The position numbers were made by a program, and so were the translations under genes. Shown piece after piece: positions 6,502-8,909 of a DNA stretch of 8,909 nucleotides. The stretch is taken from contig DCUA01000212.1 of the NCBI GenBank assembly GCA_002329675.1, positions 1-8,909 on the forward strand, written 5' to 3'. This DNA is from Firmicutes bacterium UBA1426. Lineage in GTDB: Bacteria > Bacillota > Clostridia > Peptostreptococcales > Anaerovoracaceae. Each line of letters begins with the position of its first letter. Position 1 is the stretch's first letter. The notes beneath the pieces are model-generated. The model had not been told where the DNA came from, did no database searches, and saw only the letters and a list, made by a program, of their open reading frames with translations.

Positions 6502-7919
6502 GACTTACCTCTCTTTGCCTTAATCATCGTTACAACATCAACCTGCCTATTTAGCCAGTAAAATACTCCAGCCACCATCAAAAGGCAGATTCCCAACCTG
6601 ATAAAAATGCTCTCAATAAAGACTAAATCTATTACTGCGGCAACAGCTACAATTGCCATATCCAAGAACATATGGTTCAGCTTTAAAACAAAAAAACCCA
6701 CTACTTTATATGAAATTACAACATGCAATGCCAAGTAACAGACATATGAAAAAAGGGTTGTATACGCGGCTGCGATAAAACCATATTGCTTAATGAACAC
6801 GTAGTTTGTAATCAGATTTATTACTGTTGCGATCAAAGTTCCTAGCATAATGTAGGTAGTTTTCTTTTTATAATATTCACTTTGAACGATGATACTGTAG
6901 AGAAAGAGGACGAAGGCATCAATAATCATCGGGATCGCAACATATTTCCCGGCATCATAATCCTTTCCTCCCAAGATAAGTATCATCTCAGGAGAAATTG
7001 CCATCAGTCCTACAGTGAAGATAACGAACAGTGTTGCTAATGCACCAGCATACTTCTGTATGTTATCTATTCTGTCATTATCAATTTCGTTAAAAAACCA
7101 TGTCCTCCATGCTGTAGTTGCCGACTCATTTATAATCGTCATAATCAGTTTGATATTTCCAGCAAAGCTATAGATGCCCGCCTCGCTGTTGCCAACCATA
7201 GAACGGATCATGATACGATCAACCTGAGCAAGGAGAACCTGTGAAATTCCATGAGGAACAATAGGAAGGCTATACTTAATTCCAAACTTCCAGTATTCCT
7301 TATTGTACTTAGGTTTTGCCTTCGAGAAGGTTACAAAAAGCAGAACCATAGCAAGTACGAACATTGCCACAGTTGCACCAGTTATTCTTCCCGTAGCCCG
7401 GTCGCTTCGGAATATGGTGAGAATAAATAACAAGGAAAGGACTACATTCCCCAGTGAGTTGCTCAAGGCAACTATCATGTACTTTTTGTAGTCGTAATTT
7501 AGACTTAACCGATTATTGTACAGAGTGAGATATGCACTGCCAAAGCTATACAGAACCAGCATAATAATAGTGCCCCTGCTAAAGTCCATTAGTTTGGACA
7601 AAGGACCACTGAAAATCAGAGCAATAGTCAGTGCAATTAAAGCGTCAATAATATAGATAAGTGAGATAGAAGATGTATAGTCATCAATTCTGTTCTGGAA
7701 CTCCAGTTTGGCACTCTGAATACTTGAATGAAGAGCTAAACCAATTACAACGTAAAGTATTGCTTCATAAGAAACAAAAACATTGAAAATTCCGAATTCT
7801 TCAGTTGTCAGCAGACGGCTAAACAGGGGTAACGTTAAAAAGCCTATACCCTTTACAAGCACATTTCCTATCGTGTAGCCTATTCCCGCTTTTACTGCTT
7901 TTCCTGAATTGCTGCTCAT
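6498..7919 (-). CDS. Wzx-type polysaccharide flippase (MOP/MATE superfamily)
   Basis: This 473-residue integral membrane protein is expected to flip undecaprenyl-linked repeat units across the cytoplasmic membrane. It opens with the pattern usual for RfbX/Wzx and PST exporters: a short amphipathic lead (KAVKAGIGYTIGNVLVKGIGFLTLP), then LFSRLLTTEEFGIFNVFVSYEAIL. Roughly 12 to 14 hydrophobic stretches follow along the whole length. The motif YSLPIVPHGISQVLLAQVDRIMI near residues 215-238 matches the conserved second-half repeat of the family. Length is typical. Ribosome binding site GAAGAGGA precedes the ATG. The stop overlaps the next gene's start as ATGA, so translation of the transferase fusion is likely coupled to it. 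Flippase specificity cannot be predicted. A flippase in the same operon argues for a Wzx/Wzy-type pathway rather than ABC export, though no polymerase is seen here. Confidence 0.93.
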   Translation of the reverse strand: MSSNSGKAVKAGIGYTIGNVLVKGIGFLTLPLFSRLLTTEEFGIFNVFVSYEAILYVVIGLALHSSIQSAKLEFQNRIDDYTSSISLIYIIDALIALTIALIFSGPLSKLMDFSRGTIIMLVLYSFGSAYLTLYNNRLSLNYDYKKYMIVALSNSLGNVVLSLLFILTIFRSDRATGRITGATVAMFVLAMVLLFVTFSKAKPKYNKEYWKFGIKYSLPIVPHGISQVLLAQVDRIMIRSMVGNSEAGIYSFAGNIKLIMTIINESATTAWRTWFFNEIDNDRIDNIQKYAGALATLFVIFTVGLMAISPEMILILGGKDYDAGKYVAIPMIIDAFVLFLYSIIVQSEYYKKKTTYIMLGTLIATVINLITNYVFIKQYGFIAAAYTTLFSYVCYLALHVVISYKVVGFFVLKLNHMFLDMAIVAVAAVIDLVFIESIFIRLGICLLMVAGVFYWLNRQVDVVTMIKAKRGKS

Positions 7920-7932
7920 CCAATCCTCTTCT

Positions 7933-8859
7933 TTACCTGAATGCTGAAATGATATCTCCTACCCATCCGGCAGGTTTTGTATAAAGGCGAATATCACCCA
8001 GAAGCGAAGCAAAAGTAAATAGATTTCTCGTCGTAATTGCTTTGTATCGCTTCTTGTAAAACTTATTGAGTCTCCGAATCAGCCCAACATTTTCATCACT
8101 GATCTTGAATTCTTCTGAATGTTTTAAGAATCTTTCAGTTAGTTCAATGTCATAAGATACTATTCCAGATCTGATTTTTGCAGTCTTCTGGTTCGTGGGT
8201 GTGTTATTACCTGTATGACGTCGAAACTGAATAAGCTTTTCGTTCAAAATGTAAAGCGATCCTCGCGCCACTCCATATGCCCATAAAGCAAGATCATGAG
8301 CACATGTATCGAACCAGATTTTCGTAATGGAATTTAATATCGTTTTTCTAAACGCCATACAGCATCCTTGTCTTCTTGGCTCAAGCCAAAGATGGTCGAA
8401 TGCAACTTGCACTAGTGCTTCCCCGCCATAATTTGAAGTATAATACGGTGCTTCCGCACGATCAGAGCTTATACCATCGCAAAACGGAGCTATATTGCAA
8501 GCAAGAACCTCTATTTCAGGATGCTCAGTTAAAACTCCTGCCATTCGTTCGATTTTATAGGATTCCCAAATATCGTCTTGGTCAGCACTATAGATGATAT
8601 CTCCAGATGCTTTCTGGAATCCTTGAATGAAATTTTTTCTCCAACCAAGGTTTACTGGATTTTGTATCAAAGTCCAGTTGTTCAAAGAAAACTCGGCAAT
8701 ATAGTCTCGAACAAGTTTTACTGTATTATCTGTTGAACCATCATCGTATATCGTTACTTCATCAGGCTGCATGGTCTGCTGCCTAATACTCTCCAATTGT
8801 TCTATAATATATTTTCCTCCATTATAGCTTGTCATTACAACCGATATTTTGGGACTCAT
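7933..8859 (-). CDS. GT2-family glycosyltransferase (GT-A fold)
   Basis: This 308-residue cytoplasmic enzyme should transfer a sugar from a nucleotide-sugar donor to a growing, probably lipid-linked, oligosaccharide. The N-terminus shows the GT2 signature ISVVMTSYNGGKYI, then DDGSTDNT (residues 39-46) for nucleotide binding, and ADQDDIW (92-98) in place of the metal-binding DxD. The acceptor-side part has RRQGCCMAFRK (162-172) and AHDLALW (187-193), whose HD pair fits the ED/HD catalytic-base position of the family. RRH (213-215) is also typical. The layout recalls rhamnosyltransferase-like GT2 enzymes, but donor and acceptor cannot be read from sequence. No membrane segment is evident. The start is preceded by AGAGGTG a few bases upstream. 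The flippase gene begins 13 bases after its stop, so the two are almost certainly co-transcribed. Confidence 0.93.
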   Translation of the reverse strand: MSPKISVVMTSYNGGKYIIEQLESIRQQTMQPDEVTIYDDGSTDNTVKLVRDYIAEFSLNNWTLIQNPVNLGWRKNFIQGFQKASGDIIYSADQDDIWESYKIERMAGVLTEHPEIEVLACNIAPFCDGISSDRAEAPYYTSNYGGEALVQVAFDHLWLEPRRQGCCMAFRKTILNSITKIWFDTCAHDLALWAYGVARGSLYILNEKLIQFRRHTGNNTPTNQKTAKIRSGIVSYDIELTERFLKHSEEFKISDENVGLIRRLNKFYKKRYKAITTRNLFTFASLLGDIRLYTKPAGWVGDIISAFR

Positions 8860-8909
8860 TGACTCACCTCTTTACTCTCCACAATAAACGACTTTCGAAT
8901 GACAAACAG
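8856..8909 (-). CDS. 3' end of an upstream operon gene (partial, unidentified)
   Basis: Reading the minus strand in from the window edge, one frame is open for 17 codons (LFVIRKSFIVESKEVSQ) and stops at a TGA that shares the sequence ATGA with the start of the downstream glycosyltransferase. The same 4-base overlap joins two later genes of this operon, which is the main reason to believe it. The other two frames also run 11 to 14 codons before stopping, so openness alone proves nothing. If real, it is the tail of another polysaccharide gene, and the ribosome binding site of the next gene lies inside its last codons. The product cannot be identified from so few residues. Confidence 0.4.
   Translation of the reverse strand: MFVIRKSFIVESKEVSQ

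Noticed and set aside
1..8909. tRNA, rRNA, riboswitch or insertion sequence
   Set aside because: No cloverleaf, conserved RNA motif, transposase or flanking terminal repeats were noticed on either strand by reading; a covariance-model scan was not possible.

Overview
The window reads as accessory DNA from a Bacillota genome, most likely a gut or rumen Clostridia (Lachnospiraceae-like). This rests on strong AGGAGG-type ribosome binding sites, moderate to low GC, and the recognisable style of the proteins; no marker gene fixes the taxon. All seven complete genes lie on the minus strand, so the biological reading order runs from high to low coordinates.

Region A (8909 down to 2335) is the 3' part of a surface-polysaccharide operon of lower GC. 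In transcription order it holds: the last codons of an upstream gene (partial); a GT2 glycosyltransferase; a Wzx-type flippase; a fusion of a CDP-glycerol-type polyol-phosphotransferase with a TagD-like cytidylyltransferase; a fusion of a short-chain dehydrogenase (SDR) with a second TagD-like cytidylyltransferase; and a stand-alone polyol-phosphotransferase. Genes are joined by ATGA or TAATG overlaps or very short gaps. The apparent job is to build a glycan, flip it, and decorate or polymerise it with phosphodiester-linked polyols made from CDP-activated precursors. Two activating domains and two transferases suggest two polyol-phosphate branches.

The one loose junction in this operon (4731-4812) is probably caused by a run of eight G at the end of the transferase/cytidylyltransferase gene. 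One extra G would keep the frame open for 32 more codons and end it in an ATGA overlap with the next gene. This is either a phase-variable tract, a recent frameshift, or an assembly error.

Region B (2334 down to 3) has visibly higher GC and a different character. It holds a DUF4062 protein (TIR-like N-terminal fold, coiled coil, C-terminal beta-rich domain; a type of protein associated with immunity-like sensing), followed by a protein with two helix-turn-helix-like segments. Between them lies a compact regulatory site: three 14-bp direct repeats that also contain a perfect 8-bp inverted repeat, overlapping the -35 box of a good sigma-A-type promoter that drives the HTH gene. This looks like an accessory module placed next to the polysaccharide locus. 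No RNA genes, CRISPR array, insertion sequence or convincing intrinsic terminator was seen.
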